Assembly: GCA_963662175.1 (NCBI GenBank)
Contig: OY759222.1
Coordinates: 8,367,222 to 8,431,221 of the forward strand
Direction of reading: 5' to 3'
From: Aradus depressus
Taxonomy: Eukaryota; Arthropoda; Insecta; Hemiptera; Aradidae
Length of the DNA: 64,000 nt
Shown here: piece by piece, positions 1 to 12,400 of the stretch
Layout: the number at the start of each line of letters is the position of its first letter
How positions within the stretch are numbered: position 1 is the first letter of the stretch
Position numbers and translations under genes: made by a program
Notes under the pieces: model-generated
What the model was told of the DNA's origin: nothing
Seen by the model: only the letters and a program-made list of their open reading frames with translations
Databases searched by the model: none

Positions 1-720
1 GTCTGTGTCTGTGATGACCATAACTCCCGATATAATGAATTCTAAAGGAAGGTAGTTATCTCTGTTAGAAGCCATGGAAATCAACAAATACAACAAAGAC
101 ACACATTACAAATTACTCAACGAACAAACTGATTTAAATCATTCCCCCCTCCTCAATTTGAAACTTCTAAGATAGGCTTGGCTAACTATTATTATGCTCG
201 GTTCATATTTAATAGGTTAATATTGTGATATAGCTAATAGGTTAATATTGAGATTTATTATTTAATTTTTTCTGACTAAATTTTGATATAGTATGTTAGA
301 CCCCCCCCCTCTCCTTTTCTGTCACCCTCCCTTACTCTTCCCCTGTAAATTGTACATCTCCAGAACACCATATTGATGACACCTATTGATTTTCAGCCAA
401 ATCGACCATAGGAAAGAGGGGAATCAGGGGAGTGGCTTAACATAAAAACTCTAATAACTGCCGATGTAATGAATGTATCGACACAAAATTTACTATGAAT
501 ACTCCAAAGTCAATTTGTAAATCAAATATTGAGTTTTAACTCAAACTTTGGCTTTAGGGAGACCGAGAAGAAGATTCGAGCTGGGGAAACACATAGCCGA
601 TGATTCACCTACTTTTTTTTCCATGTATAGCAATTTTCATGGCGGTCATTTTCGGGGTTCCCCTAAAGCAGAGAAGGAACCTCGGACTGTAATTAAGTAA
701 AATAATAAAACAGCTGCTCT
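1..720. repeat. Foldback-family dispersed repeat
   Basis: Same words as at 48490-49325: ACCATAACTCCCGATATAAT at the left, and AATGAATGTATCGACACAAA with GGGAAACACATAGCCGATGA further in, with poly-C near 301. Truncated by the window start. No genes. Confidence 0.6.
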
Positions 721-920
721 GCAGTTTTTTTTTCTAAATCAACGCTACTATTTTGATATTAATTTTGAAAAAAAATAACAAGTTCAGTTATAAAAGTTCC
801 AAATTCCTTTTATTTTTACCTGAATGTCAATGGAAGTTTGAAAAGCACGTGGCATGTTTCTCAATTAATTAGCCAGGTGTAGAACAATTTTGTAAGAAGT
901 TGGTTAACTAATATACACAA

Positions 921-1222
921 AGGGCGCCGGTAGCGCAGAGGTAGCATTCTTGGAGCTCAAGATCACGGGTTCGAAAACCGGCCGGTGAAAAAATCTTGAG
1001 CACCCTGCCCTGTTGGGACGTTATGCGATGGTCCCGAGCCTGTACCATGTCAGGTACTCGTTAAAGACCCCTACCCTAGGTGAATAAAAATTTAGTGTAG
1101 GAAAAATTTAGAACTTCCAAAGTAGAGTTTGTATCATGTCCACCAGAGCGAAGAAAGAGCTCTGGTAGTAGGCGATATGACCTCGTAGTTCAAGGTCCGG
1201 GCATGAGTCATAATAACTAACT
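921..1222 (+). repeat. tRNA-derived SINE, full length
   Basis: Family description: a 300-350-bp element with a tRNA-like head (GGGCGCCGGTAGCTCAGTGG as A box, GGGTTCGAAACCCGG as B box for RNA polymerase III), a middle with CCTTCGGATGGGACGTTAAG, GATGGTCCCGAGCCTGTACG and TCAGGTACTCGTTAAAGACC, a segment with AATTTAGGACTCCCACAGTA, and an end with GCTCTGGTAGTAGGCGATAT and CCCGGGCATGAGTCATAA, followed by CTAAC or CCTAA repeats. It encodes no protein and would need a LINE partner. This copy has a diverged A box and ends ATAACTAACT. Confidence 0.9.
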
Positions 1223-1544
1223 ATACCTATTTTAACAGTTTCAATCAAGCTGGGGAAGGACACAGCTGGTGATTCGCCGAAAAAGGTATAAAATATTATA
1301 TATCTGGATTGGGAAATTAAACATTTTGAAGGGGGGTAGGGAGGGGGTGTATGTCTGTCGCTATTAGTCTGTCAATGTATCATTGTCTCAACAGTTTGTG
1401 TTTATCTTACTGTGTGAGTATGTGTGTGTGTACTTACACGAACTCTGCTAGTGTGAGTGCATGTGAAAGTCCAACGTGTGACCTCACAAATTGGTTGGAT
1501 CTTGTCGGGCTTCTTTGAATTCAGCTCCCTTATGTTAATTTTTT

Positions 1545-1680
1545 TAATCGTTTTTATTTTACTTCCACAGCTAAACAAAATATGAGGTATGTTATGTAAA
1601 CGGTCAAAAATTCAATAAGGAGTTTTCAACGGAATTTTATGTTTTTCGACCTCTGTAATCCAAACATGAAAAAAAAAAAT
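1545..1680 (+). repeat. Foldback-family left arm
   Basis: GGTCAAAAATTCAATAAGGA and TTTTCAACGGAATTTTATGT match 27768-27815. It ends at a poly-A run just before the splice-acceptor array. Confidence 0.65.
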
Positions 1681-1716
1681 GTATGTAAAGGGAAGAGGCG
1701 GCTACTTTGGGGAGGC

Positions 1717-3299
1717 CTGATTCTGTTACTTGCTGTTTCAGAAGGAGTGTGGTTTAGCAGCCCCTCAGTCACAAGGTGTCTCATTATGTTTCATGTAGCC
1801 TCATTGTGTTGCTTGCTGTTTCAGGAGGTTCAGCAGCCCCTCAGTCACGAAGTGTCTCATTATGTTTCATGTTGCCTCATTGTGTTGCTTGCTGTTTCAG
1901 GAGGTTCAGCAGCCCCTCAGTCACGAAGTGTCTCATTATGTTTCATGTTGCCTCATTGTGTTGCTTGCTGTTTCAGGAGGTTCAGCAGCCCCTCAGTCAC
2001 GAAGTGTCTCATTATGTTTCATGTTGCCTCATTGTGTTGCTTGCTGTTTCAGGAGGTTCAGCAGCCCCTCAGTCACGAAGTGTCTCATTATGTTTCATGT
2101 TGCCTCATTGTGTTGCTTGCTGTTTCAGGAAGTTCAGCAGCCCCTCAGTCACGAAGTGTCTCATTATGTTTCATGTTGCCTCATTGTGTTGCTTGCTGTT
2201 TCAGGAGGTTCAGCAGCCCCTCAGTCACGAAGTGTCTCATTATGTTTCATGTTGCCTCATTGTGTTGCTTGCTGTTTCAGGAGGAGCATGGTTCGATTGG
2301 CCCTGATGAGCGGCCACTCTCTAGCAGCCTCTCAGTCACATAATGTCTCATTATGTTTCATGTTGCCTGATTCGGTTGCTTGCTGTTTCAGGAGGTTCAA
2401 CAGCCCCCCCCTCAGTCACACAGTGTCCCATTATGTTTCATGTTGCCTCATTGTGTTGCTTGCTTTTTCAGGAGAAGCGTGGTTCGATGGGGTCTGATAA
2501 GCGCCCGCTCTCTAACAGCCCCTCAGTCACACAGTGTCTCATTATGTTTCATGTTGCCTCATTGTGTTGCTTGCTGTTTCAGGAGGAGCATGGTTCGATT
2601 GGCCCTGATGAGCGGCCACTCTCTAGCAGCCTCTCAGTCACATAATGTCTCATTATGTTTCATGTTGCCTGATTCGGTTGCTTGCTGTTTCAGGAGGTTC
2701 AACAGCCCCCCCCTCAGTCACACAGTGTCCCATTATGTTTCATGTTGCCTCATTGTGTTGCTTGCTTTTTCAGGAGAAGCGTGGTTCGATGGGGTCTGAT
2801 AAGCGCCCGCTCTCTAACAGCCCCTCAGTCACACAGTGTCTCATTATGTTTCATGTTGCCTCATTGTGTTGCTTGCTTTTTCAGGAAAAGCGTGGTTCGA
2901 TGGGGTCTGATAAGCGCCCGCTCTCTAACAGCCCCTCAGTCACACAGTGTCTCATTATGTTTCATGTTGCCTGATTCGGTTGCTCGCTGTTTCAGGAGGA
3001 GCGTGGTTCGATGGGGTCTGGTAAGCGGCCACTCTCTAGCAGCCCCTCAGTCACACAGTGTCTTATTATGTTTCATGTTGCCTCATTGTGTTGCTTGCTG
3101 TTTCAGGAGGCCACTCTCTAGCAGCCCCTCAGTCACACAGGGACCCATTATGTTTCATGTTGCCTCATTGTGTTGCTTGCTGTTTCAGGAGGAGCACTGT
3201 TCGATGGGGTCTGGTAAGCGGCCACTCTCTAGCAGCCCCTCAGCCACACAGTGTCTTATTATGTTTCATGTTTCCTCATTGTGTTGCTTGCTGTTTCAG
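1717..3299 (+). repeat. Tandem array of splice-acceptor units before AstCC exon
   Basis: Eighteen copies of a motif ending TTGCTTGCTGTTTCAG, ending at 1741, 1824, 1900, 1976, 2052, 2128, 2204, 2280, 2391, 2471, 2582, 2693, 2773, 2884, 2995, 3106, 3188 and 3299. Unit lengths are 76, 80-83 and 111 bp. Blocks 2281-2582 and 2583-2884 are a duplicated 302-bp higher-order unit (111+80+111). The long unit carries a copy of the first ~45 bases of AstCC exon 3300-3426, so the array grew from the intron-exon junction of that gene. Long open frames through it are by-products. Confidence 0.95.
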
Positions 3300-3426
3300 G
3301 AGGAGCGTGGTTCGATGGGGTCTGGTAAGCGCCCTTTGTCTAGCCAGCCCACAGTCTACCTCAGCAGCCCCACCCAAATCATTCACAGATTACAAGGAGC
3401 TGGGGGTTCAGTACGATGAGTATCCC
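3300..3426 (+). CDS. AstCC: AstCC exon: signal-peptide end and first spacer
   Basis: Acceptor TGTTTCAG ends at 3299 and donor GTAAGT starts at 3427. The coding frame has the first base (3300) as the third base of a codon, so the upstream intron is phase 2. It encodes RSVVRWGLVSALCLAS, which looks like the hydrophobic part and cleavage region of a signal peptide, then the spacer ending YDEYP. A cryptic donor GTAAGC sits inside the exon at 3325. The first part of this exon is homologous to the tandem units lying just upstream. If the exon is not spliced at 3299, the frame stays open back to 3058, but that reads through satellite sequence. Confidence 0.75.
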
Positions 3427-6400
3427 GTAAGTTGATCCATATAACTAATATTTTCGTCGCTAAACAAAAAAATAAATAAAAAATCGGTCATATGATCATT
3501 GCGTTAGAACCAGCCTTAGCAGAACCCCAGAGTTCAAGTCAGTAAGTAAACAAATGCTTGAGTACTGCGTTATAAGAAATATCTAGAAATGAAACAATAG
3601 CTTTAATTTATATAATAAATATATATAACATATACCCTGTTGTGCGTCACTTCCGTTGCATGTTCTTCACGAATGAAATTACAGTTCGGGTTTCATTAGA
3701 CAACACAGTTTTTTCGCAATATATATATATATATAATAAATATATATGATAGCTGTATATTTAGATAAATTATGGTTGTGATTTATAATGACCCATTGTA
3801 ATGATTCACTGAATTCTGCAGTCAGAAGACAGTCTAAGATCTGTGATTTAGGTTGGTAGGAGGGTCCCTGAGCAGAAAAAAGAATTGAGGACACTTCTAC
3901 TGAGAAGATTAATATATCTTCTTATATAGGGTCACGTCCTCAGTTACCGGACGTTCAAGTAAAAGTAACTCAAATTCTAGAACTTTCAAAATGTCTACTA
4001 AATTTTTACTGAGATATTTGCTAACCAAGGCTGACTTGTCTATTTGATATTAAAAGCAGTCAAGAAGTTAATTAACTTATGTTAAAAATTAGAAAGAAGT
4101 TAGCCAATGGCATAGAGACCTTCTTAGCTACTACTGCTACAGCAGTGACAGTGAGTTATAAGTGCAATTCAGTGCCTAGGGAGTGTCACCACTGGCTGAT
4201 TTCTCCTGGCTTGATATTTTGATAATGCCATATTTTACTCTTTTATAAAGTAGTGAATATCTATTTGTATATGTATATATATATTTTTTTTTTAATTTGG
4301 GCTAATGTCCAAAAATACCTAATTTCACCAGCGGAGGAACACCGGCAACAGAGTCTGGACGTCCTTTTCCTCGTTTTAAGATAACAGAAATGTTCAGGAA
4401 CATTACAATATCTTTTATAGGAATATCGGATTTAAAATTTTGAGTAATCTGATATGATCAAAAAAATATTAAAAAACAAGTTTTTTAAAAATAAATTTTA
4501 ATTATAGTAAGTACACTAAAAAGTTGAAAATGAACTGTCTTTTCTTTCCTTAGGCGAACGTTGTTGGTTGGGCATAAGAATAATAGACATTAAAAAAATA
4601 CATTTTAACATAATGAAAAGTGTCACATTTTAAGTTAGAGAGACAGTTGTAGACAGGTTTTAGACAAGATCATTAATGCAACATAAAATGCGACATCTTA
4701 TATTATATAGAAATTTAATTACATGATGATTAAGATAATCCGATTTTAACACTTCTAGCACCCTTGAAACCATCAAGATAACCCGATTTTAACACTTCCA
4801 GCACCCTTGAAACCATCAAGATAATCCGATTTTAGCACTTCCAGCACCCTTGAAACCATCAAGATAACCCGATTTTAACACTTCCAGCACCCTTGAAACC
4901 ATCAAGATAACCCGATTTTAACACTTCCAGCACCCTTGAAACCATCAAGATAATCCGATTTTAACACTTCCAGCACCCTTGAAACCATCAAGATAACCCG
5001 AATTTTGGTCTTGAATGTTGAGTTTTTACAAGAATTTAAATTTTCCAACTATGTCTGTCTGTTTTGATGTTTCTGCGAACAGAACACCCGATACAATGAA
5101 TGTATCAACACGAAATGTTGTATTGGTACTTCGAACCCCATAAGAGTTTTATATGTTAATTCAAAACCCCATAAGAACGAAACCTATAAATTTTCTGCGA
5201 AATGGGCCGAAAGGACGGGGGGAGCAGAGGAAGGAGGCTTAACTCAGAAACTGCCGGAGGATAAAGAAGTCCCTATATATACCTAGGGACCTAAGCATCC
5301 ATCCCGTCCCTGGAAGCGCCATCTTACCTTGTTACCTAGTCGTTTACACAACCAATACCAAGTCTTAACGAATCTGAGAATGCTCCCGTGGTCCAATCTT
5401 CTAAACTCCTCCTCTCTGATAACATCTTTACCAAAAATGAAGAATCTCGTCCTGCATATACCGAGGAAGTGTGCCGCCGACTCTGTCCTTGACTCCCACA
5501 GTGTGTAGGAACGGACCATGTCCTCTGAGAACTCCAGTTAGTTGCCGAAGCTCGTTCCTTTTGAGGTTCTGGATTCCATCAGTCCCTATGTAAGACAACT
5601 GTCGATTTTTAGCCAAAACGTTACGTTTCATTTGTCTCACATGACTAAACTTGATTCCAGTTTGCTAAGCTTTCTTAATTGGCTAAATTTTGGTAAAGTT
5701 GCGATCCTCATCTGCATTTATATTATTAATAACAACAAATAGCATAAATCATATGTATATATATATAACAGAGTGATGTGAGATTGAGAAGTGTTATGTC
5801 TCTCACGGGATAATTGGATAAGTTAAATCAAGGTAAGCCGCCAGTTCGTCATCTTACTCGTGGGCAATACTCATAAGCTACTCTAACTTTCTGCCAATAG
5901 CTTCATTTATCCGGACATGTCCTCATTCGACTCCAAGAACATTATCGGATAAGTTACAGCAGGATGGGATCTGAAAAGTTAACCAATATTAGAGAGTACG
6001 CATAAGTGTTAAAGTGAAATTCCTCAACTCAAGTATAAATAGATTTGAAATGTTGTTTATATGTGTCTGTATCATCATCACATACAACTGATAGAATTTC
6101 CATGAAATTCAAAATGAAAGCTATGTAAATTTCCGGGAAATGGAAATTAAGTATAAGTTAAAGTTTATGTTTGTATCGTAAATAGGAGTGGGGAAACTTG
6201 GAACCACCTCCAATCCCGCTGTCTCTAGGTAGAAAGTTCCCTTGCCAGAAACTGTGACTAGCGCTATTTCAAGGTCAGATATTAGTCATATCAGGCTGTT
6301 TCTTGACTCCAGTATTGCCAACACCCAGCCAGCCGCCTTCATCTTTCCATTTGTCACTCTTCTAATCATTTTTGCTTTACCACGTTTCAATATTGATTTA

Positions 6401-9400
6401 AATTAAAATTTTTCTTTCTTACATTGTCCTATATTTTGAAATATATTAATACTAATATATTTTTGGCTTATTAATACACAAAATTCATAAATCTAATGTG
6501 ATAATTAATAAAATGTAATGTTAAATAAAATAAAATTAAATTAAAATAAACAAATAAATAATTAATAAATTTATTAATTAATAAATAATTATTATACAGG
6601 GTGTAACAAGTCGAGAGGGCGATACTTGGGGATCTTATAGTAAATTTAATTCTGAACAAAAAAGTTCCTATAAACATAGGTTCACAAATGCTTTGTTTAA
6701 AAGTTATAATCAAAAAACTGCAGGGCAAAGAAAGAAATACTTGCAGTTGGTATAAGGGTTTAGGGTCTGAATAGGGTTCGAAGTTCAATACCATTCATGT
6801 TTATGAATGTTGGGTTCTATTTCAATGCAACTAATCTCATTTATTGTGAATCAGTTTTGCATAAAATGCCGCGAATGTTCAAGAATGCGGAATATGCAGA
6901 TATTCTATTTGTGTACGGTTTTTGTAACGGGAACAGTGATGCAGCTGTTGAGTACCGAAGACGTTTTCCTCTTCGACGGATCCCCCATCGAAGGGTTTTC
7001 CAGGCTACTTATCAACGAATAAGAGAAACTGGCCGTGTTACAGAGCTGCCCACCAGAATAATTAATCCACGAGTCAATGTAAATCGAAGTGAAAATATCA
7101 TCAGAGCTTTTGAAGTAAATCCGACGACAAGCCCACGTCGAACCGGGCTTCAAATGCAGGTTTCGCATATGGAAGTGTACAGAACCCTAAGGAGCGAACG
7201 TATGTACCCCTATCATTTTAATTCAGTACAGTATTTAGTACAGGGTGATGGTTAAGCAAGGATGCAATTCTGTAACTGGTATCTTCGTTTAGCATCCAAT
7301 CATCACTTTGGTAATAACATCTTATGGACAGATGAGGCTACATGAATGGTATTGAACTTCGAACCCTATTCAGATCCTAAACCCTTATACCAATTGCAAG
7401 TATTTCTTTCTTTGCCCTGCAGTTTTTTTATTATAACTTTTAAACAAAGCATTTGCGGACCTATGTTTATAGGAACTTTTTTGTTCAGAATTAAATTTAC
7501 TATAAGATCCCTAAGTACCGCCCTCTTGACTTGTTACACCCTGTATATTATCGGATCTGTCATAAAAACAAACAGAATATCAATTAAAAATAATCACTAA
7601 AGGTAATATAATAAAAAATATAATGGACTATGGACTAGGTACAATGAAAGTAGTTCCGTAATAAACAATGTTTAAATACCCCATATTTAATTAAAACTGA
7701 AAATATTAACGTGAGCTCACCATGAAAATAAAAATAAAAAGATGAATCTATTTGATGGCGACCACAGTGTGGGGAAAATTGTGAAATTAAAATGCAAACA
7801 AAAATGATGATCTTCGAAGGATGATGAAACCTGAAGAACGGTGAAATTTGATGAAGGAAATTCGTCGGCTGAACGAAGACAAAGATGAACGGGCACACTG
7901 GAAGATCACAAGTCAAAGTTCACACAAAAAAAATTAGGACCGTAATAAAATATGGCAATAAAAAAAAAAACTTATAAGACATCCGCTCTAACTATACCAG
8001 GGGACTGAGTTTTAACAGAGAGACGGATTAGCGGTGTGTTTACATTGGAACGTTGTTGACTAAACACCTCTGGTAAGATACCTGCAAGCTAAACTTCTGG
8101 TGACGGTAATATAATAACTCTATATTTATATTACCATATTTCCTGAAAAAATTGTAACTGGTCTTCTACTAAATTTTGATTTCTACAGTAGTTTCCGAAA
8201 AAGGCCCTAAAAAAATTATCGAATGTTCAAAGACGTGCAATTTTGAAGGAAGTGTACATATTTTTAAAAAATGTAAATTAATAATTATTTCATTTTGATT
8301 TCCTCTAATTTAATAAAGAGGTGCCATTTAATAAAATCAAAATAGCAATATTTAATAAAAAATCAAATTACTTACAAGAAAAATCTTACAAACTAATTAA
8401 TTGATGCTATATCAGTATTTTTTCTGTTTTATAGTGGCCACTATTCATAATTCAATTATATTTTGGGCATATAATTTGGGCGGATTTAGCAGGTCAGCCA
8501 TTAAGCATTGGCTGACCGGGCCCCCCTCAGCAATTGCCCCACGGGCCCCTCTCACCAAATGATACTTCAAGTTTCAGCTCATCAAGCGCCGAACATGGAA
8601 TGAGTTCATTAAAGAAAATCAAATATTTTCTAAGTGCTGCAATGACTGGAGAAACACTAGATGATTACTTATGATTACCACATATTATTATTTATGATTA
8701 TTACATAGAACGAAATATTGCAAACCAAATTGACTTGAATACCACAATTGAATTATTTGCTGAGCGAAAGCAAGAAGAGAATAAACAATTTCTTAAGGAT
8801 TCTCACTGCTATTTTGTAGACAAACAAAATGTTAGCTTTGTTTTTTAAATCAATGAAATAAATGTATTTTACAATCAAACACATATATTTTTTTTTATAT
8901 CATGTATAAAGAGAGGGCGCCAGTAGCTCAGTGGTATTCGTGCTTGCTTTCTGAGCTCAAGATCGTGGGTTCGAAACCAGACCGAGGCCCTTAGTTTATT
9001 TTATCTGGGAGGTAAAATAAACTTAAGCACGCCGTCCTTCGGATGGGACGTTAAGCGATGGTCCCGAGCCTGTATGATGTCAGGTACTCGTTAAAGACCC
9101 CCGCCCTAAGTGAATAAAAATTTAGGGTAGGCAAAATTTAGTACTCCCACAGTAGAGTCGGGCTCATGTTCACCAGAATGACGAAAGAGCGCTCTGGTAG
9201 TAGGCGATATGACCTCGTAGTTAAAGCCCGGGCATGAGTCATAAAACCTAACCTAACCTAACCTATAGTATATTGTACATACAAATAAAAAATACCTTTT
9301 CTCTTCTACTTACTTCCAATGTTATATTTACTAAAACATGGTTCACTATACCTTAACTCTAAAAACAACTCTCTCCTAGACTGTCCACTCCCACTTAGAA

Positions 9401-12400
9401 TATTTCTCACTATTTATAACAACTGTTCGTCGTCTTTTGTTCCATTCATTGGTTGTTCACATATCGTTTTAAAACAAAATGCGACTAGTCCATTTTTGTA
9501 CATTTATTCACTAATTAAGTTACTTCACTCCTAACAGCTGTTTTTATATAAATAATAATAATAATTGATTTTGTAATATGTTAATAATCTTGGGTGTAAA
9601 TTTTTTAAACTTCATCATACTAAAAAATATTGTTCATTTACAAAGACGAGCGTCACTTACCTCGTCTGCTTCCACAGTGAATACTCGTATATATGGGGAG
9701 TTGGCAGAGGGAATTAAAATTTGCCAGAACAGAGACTACGGAGGGGGGAGGGGGGGGAAATTTTTTTTTAAATTCACGTCATGAACCAATTTTAGCATCT
9801 CTAACTATTATGTATGGCACAAAAATATGACTAAAGTTTTGGGAGCCAAAATACAAAATGATTGCTAGCTCTGTAACGCCGGGTGAACCTGCTAGTTGTA
9901 GTATAGAATGGACGGCTCTTGAACAGTAGAAGTTGAGGGGGAGGGAAGTGATTGGTTGTTGTCGTCATGTGTTCTTGCCCTGTAGGCTATCTCTTGCCCG
10001 GAAGGGGGCCACTACAGAGAGTGGATCATTGACTATGAGTCCTCCCTCAGATAAGGATGTCATTGACGTTCCAAGTCTGGGTTCCGGACCTACTCCGCCA
10101 CTTCCGCACTTTTATTTCTGACATTTCCCCCCCTCCCTGGGGGGGAATATATAACCCTCCTTTTATTTCTACTGTAGTCTCTTATGTATTCAAACAATGA
10201 TAATGTCAAAGCAATGACAATCCTCTTCACCGAAATACTCATTTTATTATACAGTAATCCCTCAACATTTCCCGCGAAAGTCAAATTCGAAAGGATATCA
10301 ACAAAACGAGCGTTTCGTTGTTAAGAAGAACAAAAAACATTGGGATAAACAGAATCTGTAAAAGAAAATTTACAAAAAAAAAAAAAACGCTTGGTGATGA
10401 AATCTATGCATATGTGGTTGAAACCGTGTGAACGCTCTAATTCAAGAATGATTGCAGCAATGAACATGACATTGTTACATGTCCTAATTTAGTCCAAAAT
10501 TGAGACCATTTTACTTCGGGGACTAAGTACATTTTACCGGATATTGCTTTCATTTATGACCTATCTAAACTCTCTAGGAATAAAAGTTGTAGAAAATAGT
10601 AAAAGGCCCACTTTATATCGAATATAATTTTTCGAAGGACGCCCAGTTTGCGAGTTATTTGCCAAAAACCGTCCTAACAACGGTTTGAATATTATCGCAA
10701 ACGTTGACTGGTTTCGGAGGTAGAGCGATAAGTTAATTGATTAATTCGTTCTGGGGAAGTACACTACCGATGATTCACGTTTCGTGGTTAGAAATGTAGA
10801 TTATGTTCGTATTGTCAATTCTTCGAAGAGGATTTTGGCATCCGTTTTCGCAGTATTATGCTTCAATTTCTACTTGTTGAACCAATACGCCAAGACTGCC
10901 ATACATGGTTGAAAGACATTGACGGCTGAAGACAGGTGGCGTTGTGGTGACCCGACTGAGCCGATAGCTAGAAGAATAGCAAAGTAGTCATATAGTGGAT
11001 CACAGTGGACTACTGAGGGGCTTAAGTAGAGCCTCCTGGGATGAACAGTAGAAGTTGCAAGGGCTTAGTAGGGAGGATAAGCTGCATCAAAACAAGCCCC
11101 AACGTAATCAAGCCGGAGCAGGGGCCAATAAACAACAACAGGACCATGAGGGAGGGGGTTAATCGTGAGATAGGTCGAGGGGGCGTATTATTAGATTGTC
11201 TGTCCTTCATTTCACAGACCGGGATTTGGTCGCCATCGTAATGTAACATATTCGACTTTGAAATCGTGACATTTAAAACTGCAGAAAAACATATATAGAT
11301 AAATTCAGTTAATCATTAAAAAATATATACAGTTTAGGGAGAGTTCGAAACCCAGCCCTTAGATTCATATCTGGGAGGTGATAAAAACCTCGAGCTCGTC
11401 GTCCTTCGGATGGGACGTTAAGCGAAGGTCCCAAGCCTGTGCGATGTCAGGTACTCCTCAAATGCCCCCTACCTTAGGTAACTAAACCTGGGTAGGACAC
11501 ATAAGGACTCCCACAGTAAAGCTAACAGGGAAGGATTAAGAGCATTGGATGCTTAGGTCCCTTTGTGTCAATACAACGGGAATTACTAAAGTTTTTGTGT
11601 TAAGCCCCCCCCTAATCCCTTTGGCCGATTTGGCTGATAATCAAAACATGTCGTCCTTATGACGTTCTGGATACACATATTTGTGTACATTCATTCTATC
11701 GAGAGTTTTCCTGTTCACAGACACACGAACAGAATTTTTTATTTAATGTAACAGTATGTCTAAAACATGAAAGTTCGGATTGATCACGTAACTTCCCCTG
11801 TATCTATCTTCCCAATAAACCCACGAAATTTTTCATTCTATATCTTGTGATGCATAAAAAAAATACACACAATAAAATGATTAAATTATTAATATTAAAA
11901 AATTAATTACATATATATTTTTTTTTGAGGGCACCGGTAGCTCAGTGGTATGCGTGCTTGACTTCTGAGCTCAAGAACGTGGGTTCGTAACCCGACCGAG
12001 GCCCTTAGTTTATTTTATCTGGGAGGTAAAATAAACTTGAGCACGCCGTCCTTCGGATGGGACGTTAAGCGATGGTCCCAAGCCCGTACGATATCAGGTA
12101 CACGTTAAAGACCCCTACCCTAGGTGAATAAAAATTTAGGGTAGGCAAAATTTAGGACTCCCACAGTAGAGTCGGGCTCATGTCCACCAGAGTGACGAAA
12201 GAGCGCTCTGGTAGTAGGCGATATGACCTCGTAGTTAAAGCCCGGGCATGAGACATAAAACCTAACCTAACCTTAATTATATTTATTTTTCTATAAAAAG
12301 CAAATTTATTTTAAAACAAATGAGTAAAAAACAAAACACGGCCATCAGCTGTTTTTTTTAGTGTGTGTAGAGTAGAGTCGAGGCCTGGGTTGAATGGAGA

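Noticed and set aside
1639..3435. Overlapping open frames of 100-245 residues across the acceptor array
   Set aside because: They read the same tandem unit in all three frames (CFMLPHCVACCFR, LIMFHVASLCCLLFQ, SHYVSCCLIVLLAVSG). The open frames come from the repeat, not from a protein gene; only the last exon is coding.
3679..3894. 71-residue - strand ORF
   Set aside because: AT-rich, with a TA microsatellite giving IYIYYIYIYIA; no coding character.
6471..6794. 107-residue - strand ORF, and its near copy at 7346-7600
   Set aside because: Both lie in the two inverted terminal repeats of the same transposon, which explains their near identity.
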